Below are positions 38,905 to 52,700 of a stretch of DNA of 64,000 bases, piece after piece (within the stretch, counting starts at the first letter, position 1; every line of letters begins with the position of its first letter). Both the position numbers and the translations under genes were made by a program. The notes beneath the pieces were generated by a model. It made no database searches and was not told the origin of the DNA. It saw only the letters and a list, made by a program, of their open reading frames with translations. The stretch is from Phoronis australis (lineage: Eukaryota > Phoronida > Phoronidae), in the NCBI GenBank assembly GCA_002633005.1, contig NMRA01000812.1:62001-126000 (forward strand). Reading direction: 5' to 3'.

Positions 38905-39436
38905 CACACTACACTACACAATGTCGTAATTTGGCAAGGTTAATAAAATACATGTTTCTTTTCGAATAGAATCCAATTCGATTCTAGCTAAATCTCAACA
39001 AAAACAACTTATTCCGTAAGTCCATTCACAAACAAACAGTTAACGACTAGAAACAATGTCACATTCAACGTAAACTGACAAATTATTCTGGTAAGAAATG
39101 TATCTAAATTTGGAAGTCTTGGAGACTGCTGATGAAGTCTGTCTAGTTTATTTTGAAATCCTTTGGTACATGCACCTTTAAGCAACAACGCAACATCCCG
39201 ACTTGCGCACATATTCTGCTGCAGTGGTCAATAATAATTATTTGATGATAACTCTGGGCAGACTCGATGGGATGAGTGTTTTGTATGGTATTCATTTTAA
39301 AAGCAATCTACCCCCCTACACACTTATTATAACCTTTGGCAATTGCAGTATTGCAATAAATGCTCATTCGACAAATGGTTTAATTTTTTCGATGCTTGCT
39401 TTCTGCATGCTATGTGGAGTTTTGAAATGCACTTAC

Positions 39437-39522
39437 GATTGCAACGCAATTCCAGCAGTGTTTTTAGTATCATAAAGATGGTCAACAGATGGTGCATCCG
39501 AATTGAGAAGGTGGAGTCATCT
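39437..39522 (-). other. Candidate internal exon, membrane-protein-like
   Basis: Flanked by a strong acceptor (gtgttttacag) and donor (AATC|GTAAGT). It encodes DDSTFSIRMHHLLTIFMILK, then TLLELRCN. The pattern loosely resembles the segment VFKIHWLMAALPFTKSL of GPR107-type seven-pass proteins. No neighbouring exons of such a gene were found, so this is weak. Confidence 0.18.
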
Positions 39523-39618
39523 CTGTAAAACACAACTATTTGCCAAATTTCATGTAAATATGCCAGCCAACTCCCAAAGGCAAACGTAAACAAACTGACA
39601 TTCGGGTGCACAGTAGAT

Positions 39619-40030
39619 GTTATCTCAATAAAAGGTTCAGGTTCCATTTTTGCCTAGATTGTGTCCTAAGTGTACTTCAAAGGAAAAAATTGTTAAACTT
39701 CAAGAATAATAAGCAAGAATTATTAATATTTTCACACCCCATATTTTCGGGTGGCATCAGGTGATACATAGTTACATCTAAAATGCTCTCTGTCCCCGAC
39801 CAAGGTTTGAGCCTAGGACTTTCTGNGTTATCACAATAAAAGGTTCAGGTTCCATTTTTTACTAGATTGTGTCCTAAGTGTACTTCAAAGGAAAAAATTG
39901 TTAAACTTCAAGAATAGTAAGCAAGAATTATTAATATTTTCACACCCCATATTTTGGTGGCATCAGGTGATACATAGTTACATCTAAAATGCTCTCTGTC
40001 CCCGACCAAGGTTTGAGCCTAGGACTTTCT
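39619..40030. repeat. Side-by-side duplicate around the N at 39826
   Basis: 39619-39825 and 39827-40030 are near-identical, an assembly duplicate. 40031-41620 contains no feature I can support. Confidence 0.85.
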
Positions 40031-41622
40031 GATGACCTGTTAGCCAACACCTGATGTGATCAACATATGGCCCATGTGAAGACCAATAGTTATATGATAT
40101 TCAATGAGCAGTAAAAGAACAATAATCAATCATCAGGTTAAGGTTATCATTGACAGATCCTAGACAAATGTTCAAACTTAGTAAAGCTGAAAACATATCT
40201 TACAAATGGCTGATAAGATTCCAATAGAAACTTTCAGATTTTGTACTTGATGCACTGTTCCCCATCAGGCTTTTAGAGATTGTTTTTTGACTGATCTACT
40301 TTGGCATGGGAGGGCTAGCTAAAACAGGGACTTTCTGTAATTTCATGTAAAATTCAAACACTGAATAAAATGAAAAGGATTACTTAGAAAACAGAATCGG
40401 CATTTCTCAGATTTCATCTTGAATAATTATATCAAAAGAAAATTGGTCATATTACCGACCGGCTGTTTTGTTATGAATGTATTCCTTTCTTCCAAAATGT
40501 TATTAAAAATATGGTCAAGGGACCCAATTAATGGCAGATTGATACATAAAGTCGATATATACACTGTATTACAGACTCTATGCTTTCATGAATTACAGTA
40601 GTGTAACAGAAAGTTAAAGTCCAAAGTTTGTAGATATTTGTCAGTCAGGTGCCACATAACCTTGTGTTGTGACATTAAATTTTGGATTACTCATGTTGTT
40701 TCATTACATGACTACTGATACTTCTGTCCTCTGATTGTCTGGAACACAGTTAGATAATTTTGACCCACCTCATTGTGGAATAACACTTTTCAGTTATGCC
40801 ACCAGGATGTCACGTAAATAGCAATGCGACCACAGTACCGTAAAAACCATAAACCCTGACAACAAAGCAAGCAGACAATGTCAGTACACCAAAGCAAAAA
40901 AGAAACATCAGTAGCCATTTAATAAAAGAAATATAGACAGATCTATAGGGCATATCAGGTTACATAGACCTGCCTTTGACCTCGGCAACATTGCTTTTCC
41001 TTGGTCCATATTACGCTCGGCTTGATCAGTATAATGCTTGGGGCACTTCCTACATCATTCACTGTTATACTGGTAGGACAAATATCAGAAATTCATTGGC
41101 TAGTAGCATTTAATGTTATTTATTGGCAAGCAGCTTCAGATGCTGTAACAGCAATGAAATGGGGTCCTCCAAACTTGGCTAAGCTGTTGACCTACACAGT
41201 GTACAGTAGCACGAATGGTTATCACATATTCTGTTTAAGCGATAAAGATGTTCACTAACATCTGCCGTCAATGAGACCAGTTGTGTGTCCCTGATTTAGG
41301 GCGACTCTTCGTCTTAACCAGGACTTTCTGGAACACAGGAAATCGATTAGAACCTGTTTAAAATAAATAGAATAGTTTCAACTTCTTTTATACAAACACA
41401 ATTATACTACATACAAGACTCTACAATCAAAAATACACATTACAGACAAAATTGTTTTCATGTTGACGTGCATAATACCTGTTACTAATACAAAGAGCTT
41501 TGAAAAGTGAACAAGGATCAAGATTTATTGTCAATACATGTAGGTGAATGTAGGATCTATAAGGAAATCAAGTAAATGGAAAATATATTATTTACCTGTT
41601 TCCACATGGCATTGTACGGTGC

Positions 41623-41800
41623 GGTGGCGGATCTAGGATATCACAAGGGGGGGCCAACACCTTGTCTGAAAACATTTGTGCAAAGCACGATTAGATGCGC
41701 ATAGCACCGAATGGGGGGAGGTCGGGAGGGGGGTCCGGCCCCTCCCGCCGCGGAAATTTATCTGTTTTTTCCTCTAAAAATCAACACTTTCCGTGATTCC
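41623..41800. mobile_element. Partial CAGTGGCGG-family element
   Basis: Left end GGTGGCGGATCTAGGATATC followed by G runs, as in the related elements. The right end was not located. It is followed by a poly(A) stretch (about 41829-41848). Confidence 0.4.
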
Positions 41801-41878
41801 TGAAGTATTATCCAAGAAAAAAAGGCAAAAAAAAAAAAAAAAAAAAAACGGAACGTGTCAAACATAAAAACGGCATTT

Positions 41879-41945
41879 ATCACACACTCGAACTCACGAC
41901 CTGGCGGACAGAGCGTGCGTGCTTTACCACTGCATCACCACGACT
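41879..41945 (-). other. tRNA-like remnant or SINE head
   Basis: The minus strand reads GTGGTGATGCAGTGGTAAAGC (A-box-like, positions about 41920-41940), then GAGTTCGAGTG (B-box-like, about 41884-41894) at tRNA-like spacing. A T run follows. The stems do not pair well enough for a functional tRNA, so a tRNA-derived repeat is likeliest. Confidence 0.35.
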
Positions 41946-42282
41946 TCACTCCCAATTTGATAATAAGAGACCTACTTGTTTATGGTCCACAGCGTTTGTG
42001 CGCGAAACCTACTTCTATTTGTAATGCTTATTACACTTTTTATATTTGTGCAATCAGTTCGTAACAAATTTGTTGTATTTAAAATAGCCTTCAATTGCCC
42101 AAAAGACCAAATCCGTTTTTTGTGTTGGCATTAATGACGCGATTGCTTTGGAAATCGTCTTAAGTTAAGGTTTGGCAAAGAGAACATTATGAGTTTCTGA
42201 GTGATTCAGTAAGGCTTCGATTAAAATTGATATCTTACCAGCAGCTTCTGTTTTTTCATCGTCACTCAGATTCCATTTTTTT

Positions 42283-42845
42283 NNNNNNNNNNNNNNNNNN
42301 NNNNNNNNNNNNNNNNNNNNNNNNNNNNNNNNNNNNNNNNNNNNNNNNNNNNNNNNNNNNNNNNNNNNNNNNNNNNNNNNNNNNNNNNNNNNNNNNNNNN
42401 NNNNNNNNNNNNNNNNNNNNNNNNNNNNNNNNNNNNNNNNNNNNNNNNNNNNNNNNNNNNNNNNNNNNNNNNNNNNNNNNNNNNNNNNNNNNNNNNNNNN
42501 NNNNNNNNNNNNNNNNNNNNNNNNNNNNNNNNNNNNNNNNNNNNNNNNNNNNNNNNNNNNNNNNNNNNNNNNNNNNNNNNNNNNNNNNNNNNNNNNNNNN
42601 NNNNNNNNNNNNNNNNNNNNNNNNNNNNNNNNNNNNNNNNNNNNNNNNNNNNNNNNNNNNNNNNNNNNNNNNNNNNNNNNNNNNNNNNNNNNNNNNNNNN
42701 NNNNNNNNNNNNNNNNNNNNNNNNNNNNNNNNNNNNNNNNNNNNNNNNNNNNNNNNNNNNNNNNNNNNNNNNNNNNNNNNNNNNNNNNNNNNNNNNNNNN
42801 NNNNNNNNNNNNNNNNNNNNNNNNNNNNNNNNNNNNNNNNNNNNN
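42283..42845. other. Assembly gap (N run)
   Basis: 563 unspecified bases in the intergenic region. An open frame continues for about 90 codons to the right (to 43114) but is not recognised. Confidence 1.
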
Positions 42846-43314
42846 GGGTCGATACGCGGAGCAATATCTTGTGGGATATTACTTCATGTACGCCAATCTC
42901 GGTACGTTTTGTGTATGTAGACACACGGCAGTCCCATCCCACGCTCCTTATCAATGTGGCTATGCTCGTTTTTTATAAAAACGGGAACCATCTCACCCGT
43001 CCTTCCAAAGGTTGGCACGTAACAAACGGTAAAAGTGATGTAGATGGGATGACAACATGTGTGTGGAGAAGTGTTTTAAAGTGTACACAACATGACTCTA
43101 GTACCCCAAAATAAATTTTATTATTATATCTTACTTGATTTCAGTGCCTTTAGTGCACAGCTCATAAAGAAACACGCAAAAATTGAAAAAAATAATAATT
43201 ATGTACAACGTTATGGGTTGAACCCAAGTCGTTCGCCATACCGTTCGGATCAGAGACAAAGTGTATAGAGTGAAGAGAATGCAAAGTACATTTAGCGTCG
43301 AGAAGGTTCGTAGA

Positions 43315-43535
43315 GGGATCAAAAGATGTATTTCCGGAGGCTGCAGCAACAGCAGCCAGGCGGAAAACGTCTCGGTGTTCCGAAGGACACCAAAGTTGCG
43401 CAGAAGTGACATGACTTCGTGCGCCGAACGAGAGTGTGGGACGTCATCGTGGACCAAGCGATTCGGTCCGGGGCCACTCTGTGTTCTGCCCACTTTGAGG
43501 ACTCGTGTTTCGACTCCAGTCACAGGAGACGATGA
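43315..43535 (+). pseudogene. Broken THAP zinc-finger domain
   Basis: THAP domains are C2CH zinc fingers found in host DNA-binding proteins and P-element-type transposases. Here CISGGC gives the first two Cys (codons at 43327 and 43342). The second half is in another frame: VRRTRVW (Trp at 43437-43439) and LCSAHFEDSCF, with Cys at 43482 and His at 43491. A frameshift near 43375 and a TGA at 43407-43409 separate the halves. It is probably a relic of a transposon or of a retired gene. 43540-46560 shows nothing else I recognise apart from HDAC6 3' flank. Confidence 0.7.
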
Positions 43536-46500
43536 AGGCCTGGTTCAATAAAGGACAATGTTTATCATTCAGAAACATCAGCTCTAAATTCAGGATCGTC
43601 TGTTGGATGACTGGGTTGACTCGCCGAGACCGAGGCCGCTTCTCTCACGGGAGGATCCAGTTCATAAGGCTCAAAGTAGAAAAGTACGCAGCCGGAAGCA
43701 CATTAAACTTGTTGTCGCTTTCGTGTAACCCCATTTCCTCATCCTAGCCACCATTCTCATTCGTTTCTTCATAGTATTCGTTGAATTCTTGCTCATAATC
43801 GTCGTCACTTTCAAATTCCCTGATCAAAGTCACTGATCTCTTGTGTTCAACCCATGACGTCACATGGCGGGAAATGTGAAAATTGGCAAAATTGAAAGAA
43901 AAATCAAAATTTTGAGCTAATTACACAAAATAAACATGGGTTTAGCTAAATTTTACGTCATACATTTAGTCTGTGGCCACCGGTAATTCAAAATGTGCAA
44001 AAATCCATGGTGTGTACTGTTTAACATTGCCGGTGACCTGTGAGGTCTACTGTCGTGTCGAAACGCCATACTGCGATACTGGAGAATGCGTTAACGGGAA
44101 GACGACTTATTCAATATTGAGGTGTGTGATGCATGACGGGAACTTAACGGACGAAGAACGGGGCTGGTTTGAGGCTAGGTAACAATAAGGGCTAGCCATG
44201 AGCTAAGGAACACTTTCGTTGAATAAGAAGAGCTTGCTGGTTGGAACTCCTAAATGTAAGGCTGAGGGAGTGCGGACAGAGGAGTGGGAGCAATAGTTAG
44301 TCGCGTTTAAAACTGCGTTTCCTCGGCTTTAGCTGTCAAAATTGCGAATTCGCGACGGCGCATGTGCACATTGCTTGCGAGTTTCCAGCGCAGTTGGTAA
44401 CAACTCAGTGTCGGAGAAGTGTGTCCCCAAAGCACTTGGCTTAAGAGCTAAACAGCGGCTAAATAAGCAATTAAACTGTTTAAACAACGACGTTATGCAT
44501 TGAGATTTCTTGAATAAATCCGCCACTCAGGTTGGTTTTAACATATTTATAGCTGCATCACGTCCTGATAAGTTTAATGAGGCAAGTCCTAAAATTATGA
44601 AATCGAAAGTGGGTCACAATTTAATGGAATAGGCAAGACCTAAAATTACCACATCGTAAGTGACTCGCGTCCCCATTGCCTTTGACATAAGTTGCCGGCG
44701 TATTCGGCAACAATTCAAAACAGGAGTATGATTGTAACATTTTCAAACAAAATGCGAACTGGTTAAGAATGATTTAATATTGACAGACAAACAAGCGCAA
44801 AATACACCTTTAAAGAAATGTATGTTGAGAGGTTTGTCGGAGACTGAGGGGCTGAGACTTTTCGCTCTGGGCTGCATTGCATTGCAATTTAAACTTTGCT
44901 CACTAGATAAGTTGCCCTAAAGAGAGGTCTAGGACAACACCACTCTTCAGTCTGATATGTGATAAGGGAGTGTGGTGGTTATTACCCACAAGTGACTTTT
45001 AACGAGGTCACTCGTTCTTGTTACCTGTCAGTGATGTTGAGAGGTCATTAGACACTGCCTGCCATAACGCAAATGCATCGGGAATTTTTCAGCAAGATCC
45101 AGGGCCTATTTTGGGAAAGTGGCACTTGGGGGAACCTATGAACGGACAATGAACCATGGTAATTTTTAACTGTTTATTTCTTCTGACCAAGGATATGCAA
45201 GACAATACCGTGCATGTCCACAAACAGTACATACACCTAAGTATTACATTACTGACAGCTGCCTGGTACAAAGTAGTTGTAAGGATTACAAACGAGCGTC
45301 TGAAACAACCACCTTATTGTAAATTAACAAAAATATAAACCACAAGATCTTAAAAAACATGTTTAGATACATACACACAAAGAGCCAAACGATTCTGTTA
45401 AAATTTACGAGCTCTGAGCGGATTCATTGTCTACGCTTGACTTCCTGACTTATGGAGTTCACTTTGTCAGTTTCACCATTAACACTCCTGGAGTTTAGCC
45501 ACGTGGACTCTGAATGTCCATCAAAGTTAGCACTTATGGTTTAGTAAAGCACATTTTGGTTGAGAAATCAGAAACCTACCATAATAAATGCTCTCTACTT
45601 CTACTAAAGCCTAATTCTGTCTGAAACATGCAGATAACATTCTCTTTGACACTGCAAACCCTGAATAATGTCAATGTGTTTTCAAAAGTGGGTCCAGGTG
45701 CTTACACTTGGGAAATTCCCGAAGACATAATGATGTAGCTGTCCTTGCAGTGCAGACTTCCTGGTGTAGAATGTCTGATCTATGCGCCCTCTACTGCCAT
45801 CCACAGAACCCATTTATATGTAATAGCAAGCCCTATCACTGTGCACTATTTGCTGCAACTGACAGTTGAATCATAACCAAAGACACTGACTGGTGCTGAC
45901 GTTGAGCATCCATCACTGCAACTCAACATTTTTTGGTACACACAAACCCATTTTGGTGGATGTGAATTCAAAGCAGGCATGAAGTTTGATCAGCCATCTG
46001 CACCATTTATATGAATTCATAGAAATGGTTGATACGAATTCCCATAAAGAATGAACAAAATACGATCAACCAAAGAAGCCTGAAGTGTGGTTCAAAATGA
46101 TGATCCTTATAACTAGCGCCTATTTCTACCATCAATGAGGTATCTGTTCCCCAAACTTGCTTCTGTGGGCGGCATCTTTGGCTTCAAACAGAATCTACAA
46201 GACAAAGTGATGTGAAATCAATATAAGACAATTTTAAGACAACCGCTTTATAAAAAGATCAGCTGTGTGCTCAACATGTGAAACATTAACTGTTATGAAA
46301 TCCATCCACGTCATTGTGCATTTTGCAGACTGAGGTATTTTGATGATTAAGAAAACAAATCTAGTAAGGGCTCGCCACTATATTCATAGGTAATGGCCTG
46401 ATGTAAGGTACCCTAATTTTGAGAACCAGTTTTCTCCACTGAATAACAGGCATCATACTGGTTCTCTATTTCCGGATCCTCCAACACAATTATCAATAAT

Positions 46501-46560
46501 TATTAAATTAGGTCATCCAGATTCCAACAATTACAGCTCAACAGCTCCAGTTCGATCTCT

Positions 46561-46749
46561 TCAACTCAAGTGAAAAGAATCATGAGAATGGCGCACTCTA
46601 TGATCAAACAACTGACTTACTGGGTGGTGGACATATGAGTCGCATGCGTAACACCACACTGACAGGTCGGCGTAACTCAGCACCACCCTATGGCCAGTCT
46701 CCAAGCCATGCATCAACATGTGCTCATTAATATATCGACCACAGTACAC
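46561..46749 (-). CDS. HDAC6: HDAC6 last exon (ZnF-UBP, second half, stop)
   Basis: Encodes [20 protein letters not shown], then [20 protein letters not shown] and a short His/Ser-rich tail. The Arg of CGRY and the Tyr residues of WCYACDSYV match residues that hold the ubiquitin C-terminus in human HDAC6. Acceptor ctgtttcag; stop TGA at 46561-46563. Confidence 0.96.
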   Translation of the reverse strand: MYCGRYINEHMLMHGLETGHRVVLSYADLSVWCYACDSYVHHPVSQLFDHRVRHSHDSFHLS

Positions 46750-49700
46750 CTGAAACAGAGTGCATAGAATGACAACTGGTGCAAACTTCACAGATATCCC
46801 ATAACCCCCCATGAGGCAAGACACTAATGAAACTGAAAAGTACACACATGCTACCTTGCCTGTCACATTACAACTATTTTGAAATCTCTGATTTGCACCT
46901 AGTTTTAAAAACTAGCTGTACAAAAGCCATTTTACTGATAAATGCTCCCATTAATCCAAGCTAGCCAATCACTTTGTTATTACCTCGTAACACTGTAAAC
47001 AGACCCAGTTCTCTGTAGTTCCACCACACTCCCTACAGGGGGCAGCACAGTCCAGTACTCCACCAGGAACCTCCTGGACCAGCTCAAGATGCGGGCACCA
47101 AGGCAACGGGACTACAGCAAACATCTGGTCCGGTGGATTCTGCAGTTAGAAGATGAAGTAACTATGTGCTCCAACATCTTCAGTGTGACCCAAAAGAAAA
47201 CAAAACTCACAAAATGTTGCATAAAATTCTAAATTCTAAATGTTTTTTTTTGGAAACAAAAATGGCAAAACTGCGGAAAGATGAACCATAAACAAAAGTT
47301 TCAATTAAAAATTAAATTTTCATGGGTTTGTTTTTTGTGGTCACTCTGTTTACTTGATCTCGAAATTTAGAAAGGTCATCCCAGTCAGTGTCAAAAAAAA
47401 AAACAACACTTCATCAGTATATATTCCCAAACAAAAGTTTTCACTGAACATTTGTATCCAATGCCCCCCACCGACTTACATTTCCCAACCCTAAGTACTC
47501 CAATACCGTTGTTTGATCTCCAGGGTTGCTTGATCCTCCGCAAGCTCCAACGAGCTGTTGGTTGTCACCCTGTGGACAACAACAACAAACTACAGCGAAA
47601 CAAAGGCAACACCATCCCAACAACAACTTATAACAAGTACAATGCAGTTGGGACTGTCAGTTTGCTACTAGCTCTGCTTGCGATCCTAACTTCCCATTCA
47701 GATGTGGAAAGAGTGAACCCAAAAGATGGGCTAACTACAAATAAACTGTTGGATTAAGCTTATTCCGAAAGCACCAAAAATTTCTTTGCATCAGAATGTT
47801 TATCTGAAGCATTTTAACAATCTGTTCTTGTCTATGTTAATCCCTATAAATGACTAAATATCCAGTACCATATTCGCCCTAAGAAGCATCCAGGGCACTT
47901 AGAAAAATTCATTTCAGGAGGGGGGCGCCTATTATTAGCCTAAGGTGGTTGAAAGCTGGTCTCCGAAATGGGTGAAATCTTAAGCTGGGATTCATCAAAT
48001 TTACGCTCCGTGACGTACCTGTAACCTATGACAGACTTTCTGCAAATTTGTGATGCAATGCTATCAAACTTCGTTGTTAAATTATGAACATTTTTCAGAA
48101 AATTATGCTGATCTCCCAGATCTTATTGATAAATTGAATACGTTACTGTAGAATTTTTAGAATTATAGGTAAGGCATTTTTCGCATGTACACATTCTTGG
48201 ACTGGGCGCTTATTTTAGCAAAGTCTGAAAACACGTGGGGTCGTGCTTATAAGGGCATGGGCGCTTATTAGGGTGAATACGGTATATTGTTTTTTGATTA
48301 AGACCATTGAATTAATCAATAGCTCAACACTTTACTCAAAATCTCATCACAACTTGACAACAGAACATGCAGACGGTGCACCTGTTCAGTCTCCTGTGAA
48401 CTCCCTGGCTCATGGTTGCCATAGTTACTACTATTCTGGTCAGCATGATCATCCACGGAAGGGTCAGAAATAACTACAAAGGGCAAAAATAAAAGAATCA
48501 TAAATGACCAATCAGTGTCTACAAGCATTCCCCGTTAAATGATCAGTTCTCAAAAGTCCGGTTTAACAGTCGGCACTTACCACATCAACAGTGTCCTGCT
48601 ATACACCTTATTCATGCAATTGCCATTTTAAAAGTGAGCTTCTTTAGGTTTTAAAAACAATATAAGCTGCATTTAGACACAACGCAAAGCGTGATTTTTC
48701 CGCATACTTTGTTACATTTGTCCCAAAAACATTGTTTTTTAAACCTGATAAAAGGCTCTCTACTGAAATGGTGACTGCGTGAATAAGGCCTATTGCAGAA
48801 CATGAATTTGCGAGAGGTTTGTAAGGCGAAAAACTAACAGGACGCTAGTTTTCCGCCAGCAAGGCTACAAACCATATGTGAAGTTAATATGTAATGGAAT
48901 TCAATTTGGAATTGTGTCCCTCTTCTCTTACACAGTTAGGCAACTTGCAATTGGTCGATTACATACAAGACATTTCGAATTGACCAATCTACACATACCT
49001 AATGTACTTTCAACCAGCTGACTTATCTTGTCAATATTGTCAGTGCTACTCCCCCCAGGTGTCGCTGCAATGTTGTCAACAACCTCAGATACATTGTTAC
49101 TTGAAGAACTTTTGTCAACAGCTGTCGCTGCTGAGACTATAGCATCGACCACAGCTCCAACATCGGAGACGGCCTGTGCGTGGAGATCTGTGTCACTAAG
49201 AGGCTCTACTTCAGTGACATCTGTTGCTGATGGCTCCACCATAACAATTGGTGGAAGTTTTACTAAAAAATACAAATTAAAAGTTAATATGTTTTTAAGA
49301 CATACAGACAATGTTATATATACAGCAATTATTGCATATTGCATGCAGGCATTGTTCTCAACAAAATTTTCAATTAATTTTAAAAGCAAAACAAAAAAAT
49401 CTGGCAAATCTTCCTGTGACCACCACTTTTTCAAAAAAAAGACAAAAACTTTACTCAGACTGCGTGAAGAATCATTCAAGCCTTTAGAGCTAGCAGCACT
49501 AGTACTCGAAGACACGCACCCCTGAACTGAAGACATTTCCAATATTGTCGTTGAGTGTCCAACACATTGCCAATGGAAATACAAGCACTGAAATGACAAA
49601 GGTAAGACAATCATTACAGTGACTCATTGACTTAACATTGTGAAATGGAAATATGTGAAGTACTTTAAGAGGCCCTATCATGATGACTAGAACTCCATGA

Positions 49701-52700
49701 ACGAACTTACATCTCAAAAGCACAATCCTGCAAATGTACGTTAGTGAATGTACAAAAGGACATGAATGAGAGCCTGGATGTAATGTGACAGCAATTTCTG
49801 AGGCTGTGCTCATATTTATTCAGGAAAAAAATTCAATCCAAAGCCCCCAAAATAATGCACGGAAAATGTGATAAGCTGAGAAAAAAATTCAGCGCTTGGT
49901 TTTTCAGAGTTTCTACACCTCATGATTGAATGAAAAATAAATAAATTCTAATTAATCTAACTGGACATCAAACATTTTGTGACACTGTCAACTATTTGCA
50001 GCATACCATGAAGATGGTCAGACGGCACAACCAACTTATTTTATGTTTCTCTAGATTTCTCAAAAACATTTTTGAGAATAGAGTACCGAAAGGTTCTTGC
50101 ACACAACGTATCTGAACAAAATAGAATATGCAACACTATCATGTTCATGTTGTCAATGAGAAATATTTCATTAGAGCACACAGCGTTGCATTTACTAGAT
50201 ATAAAACCAAATGTCAATCAAAGACAAACTCTGCACCCTGTTTACCTTAAGCACGGTGGCTGAAGATTGTCCAGGGGAGGACATGGGTCCCCCAGGAGGC
50301 TTGATGTGCAGGCAACAAACGACTGTGATATCGAGTAGAGGTTGTAGCCACCCTCCAGGGCCAGGATCACACGTCCGTTGGCCAGGCTCATTAACATATG
50401 AGTCATGTGGGCGTAGGCTTCAGGACTCACTCTATAACCACCCTGCGGTAATTAAGCAAAGATGTGATTTGAAGACACCACTGAAGTAATACAAATGAAG
50501 AAAGGATGTGATTCTATAATTACCCCGCAGCAAACAATAAAGAAAGAGACTTGATAGCAACTCTGTTGTGACCAAGAAATTATGAGATTTTACGAAAATC
50601 CCTTAACAATTTTTTGAGAGAAATTACATCAGTCAGTTAACACAAAAATTAGACTACTTATTATTTTCACTAGCAAACTATTCACTTGTTTGCGAGTCGA
50701 GTGAATGTAAACACTTAAGATGACACTGACAGTGAAAGTCTATCTTACGCAGGGTTGTAATGCAACCGACAACCTGGAAGTAATTGACTAAAAAGCTTAT
50801 GTCCTCCTATTGGCCAAGATTGACTCAGTCGATCGTACCTCACAGTGATGTCAGATGAGTGGAAACATTTGGAGGAACATACGTAGCATGTCAACAAAAC
50901 AAACGTTTTCTTGAAATATTCCAATAATTGGATAAATATTAATAACAAATACCTATACCAACCGCATTAAGAAGAAAATATTTCAACACACCCAAAAATA
51001 GGTTGGCTTCTTGTGACGCGACCTATTTCCCACGCATTTGGAAATTTGATACAATTATAATCACTAAAATGCAGCCCTAGCACTACTAAACAATAAAATC
51101 TTAACATTTGTACATCAGAGAATAAACATTGATGACAGCACAACTACAAGTTAAATGTGAATGACGTAATGGAAACAGTAGTGATTACCAGCACGTTCCA
51201 CGGGTGGTGTTCATGATGGTGATGGTGGTGATGGTGCAACGTGGNGCATGATACTGTGTGATTTATGTTGAATTATTCAACGGTTCTTTTAAGAACCATT
51301 TCACGCCATAGCTACAACCAACGGCCCTTTTAAGGGCCACTCAACACTTTCCAGAAGAACTGCTCACTTGAGAATGTATAAACATGCTTTCGTAGTTTTC
51401 TCAGTAGGCCTATGTGAACCATAAATCAAAAATTGTGCGATAGCTATGCTGCTATTGGGCAAGCAGACGACATAATCAGTTGGCACCGAAGTTTGAATTT
51501 TGTAATTAATTACCAGTAGCATTGCCAAAAGTACTCATAATACCAACACTTCTACTATTGAAAGACTTTGAAAAGCATTTCAATGCCGAAATTAATATTT
51601 TTTTCGTTGTTTTGGACAGTAAAGTAGATGCAAGTATTTGTCGTCAAAAAACACTAACCGGAAACTGCACGAGAAAGGTCAGGAGAGTTCAGCTCAGCAG
51701 GTAAGGATATGCCGGAGTTGCGAATCTGTTGTCTATAATCTATGGTTCCACGGGTGGTGTTCATGATGGTGATGGTGGTGATGGTTCAGAGGCAACGTGG
51801 TGAAGATGAAAATCAACAATGGTAAGGATGATGATGTTGATGATGGAGGCGATGATGACTACATTGGTGGTCATGACAGTGGTTATGGTAATGGTGGTTA
51901 TTGTGGTGGTGGTGCTGATAATGGTATTGTGGTGATTGTGCTGGTGCTGATAATGGTGGTTGTGGTGATGATTGTGGTGCTGATAATGGTGGTTGTGGGG
52001 ATGGTTGTGGGGATGTTTGTGGGGATGATGATGGTGATGATGACTAAGCAGAAAAAACGTACCAGTGGATCACCGCGAGCTGCATCAAATCCTGCTGACA
52101 CCAGAACCAGTTCAGGAGCAAACTGTAACAGAAATTACTCAAAGATTCACAATAAGACATCAAGCTTCACCCAGGGGTAAAGACCATGGCTTAAATAGGC
52201 ATAATTTATGTTTAAGCAGGAAGCAATAAATGAATAGCAGAGAGTATGCCCCAATCCACACAAGTTCCTGTCATTAACAATAGCCTAGGTACTCAATAAC
52301 CAGAGCAAACAGGTGATAGAAAAACAAGACCATGTGATTACCTCGTATGCAACAGGCATGATGATCTGTTGGAAGGCAGCAATGTATTTATTGTCTCCCA
52401 TGGCTACCTGAAGTACACACAGCTCAACTCAATGTATGGTACCAAGTAAATCATACACGTTCACATGTGGCCTCGACTGCTACGTAGGGTGGTACTGGGA
52501 CTTGGCTTTTGATTACACAGTGCACCATCCTTAAAGTAGACTGACTTAACTAAAATCAAGAGCTTATCTGTCTAACTCATGCAGCCACATAAAATAATTA
52601 AAATAATTTTACAAGTATGCAAAAAAAGGTTAGGTTTGGAAAATACAGGTCAAAAGTTTACCCAACGGAAAAGCAAAGTCAGCGCCCACTATGAACAAGG

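Noticed and set aside
41001-41258. 85-codon hydrophobic frame
   Set aside because: No recognisable family, no splice context, not repeated; likely chance in AT-rich DNA.
49440-49535. Alternative exon frame ([16 protein letters not shown]...) with a CTGA|GTAAAGT donor
   Set aside because: It is open and splice-compatible, but the other frame matches the conserved end of CD2 (QRQYWKCLQ), so exon 20 was placed there.
51797-52180. 127-codon frame with Asp/Gly and Val/Met runs
   Set aside because: Derived from the GAT/GGT repeat; the true coding sequence here is HDAC6 exon 18 on the other strand.
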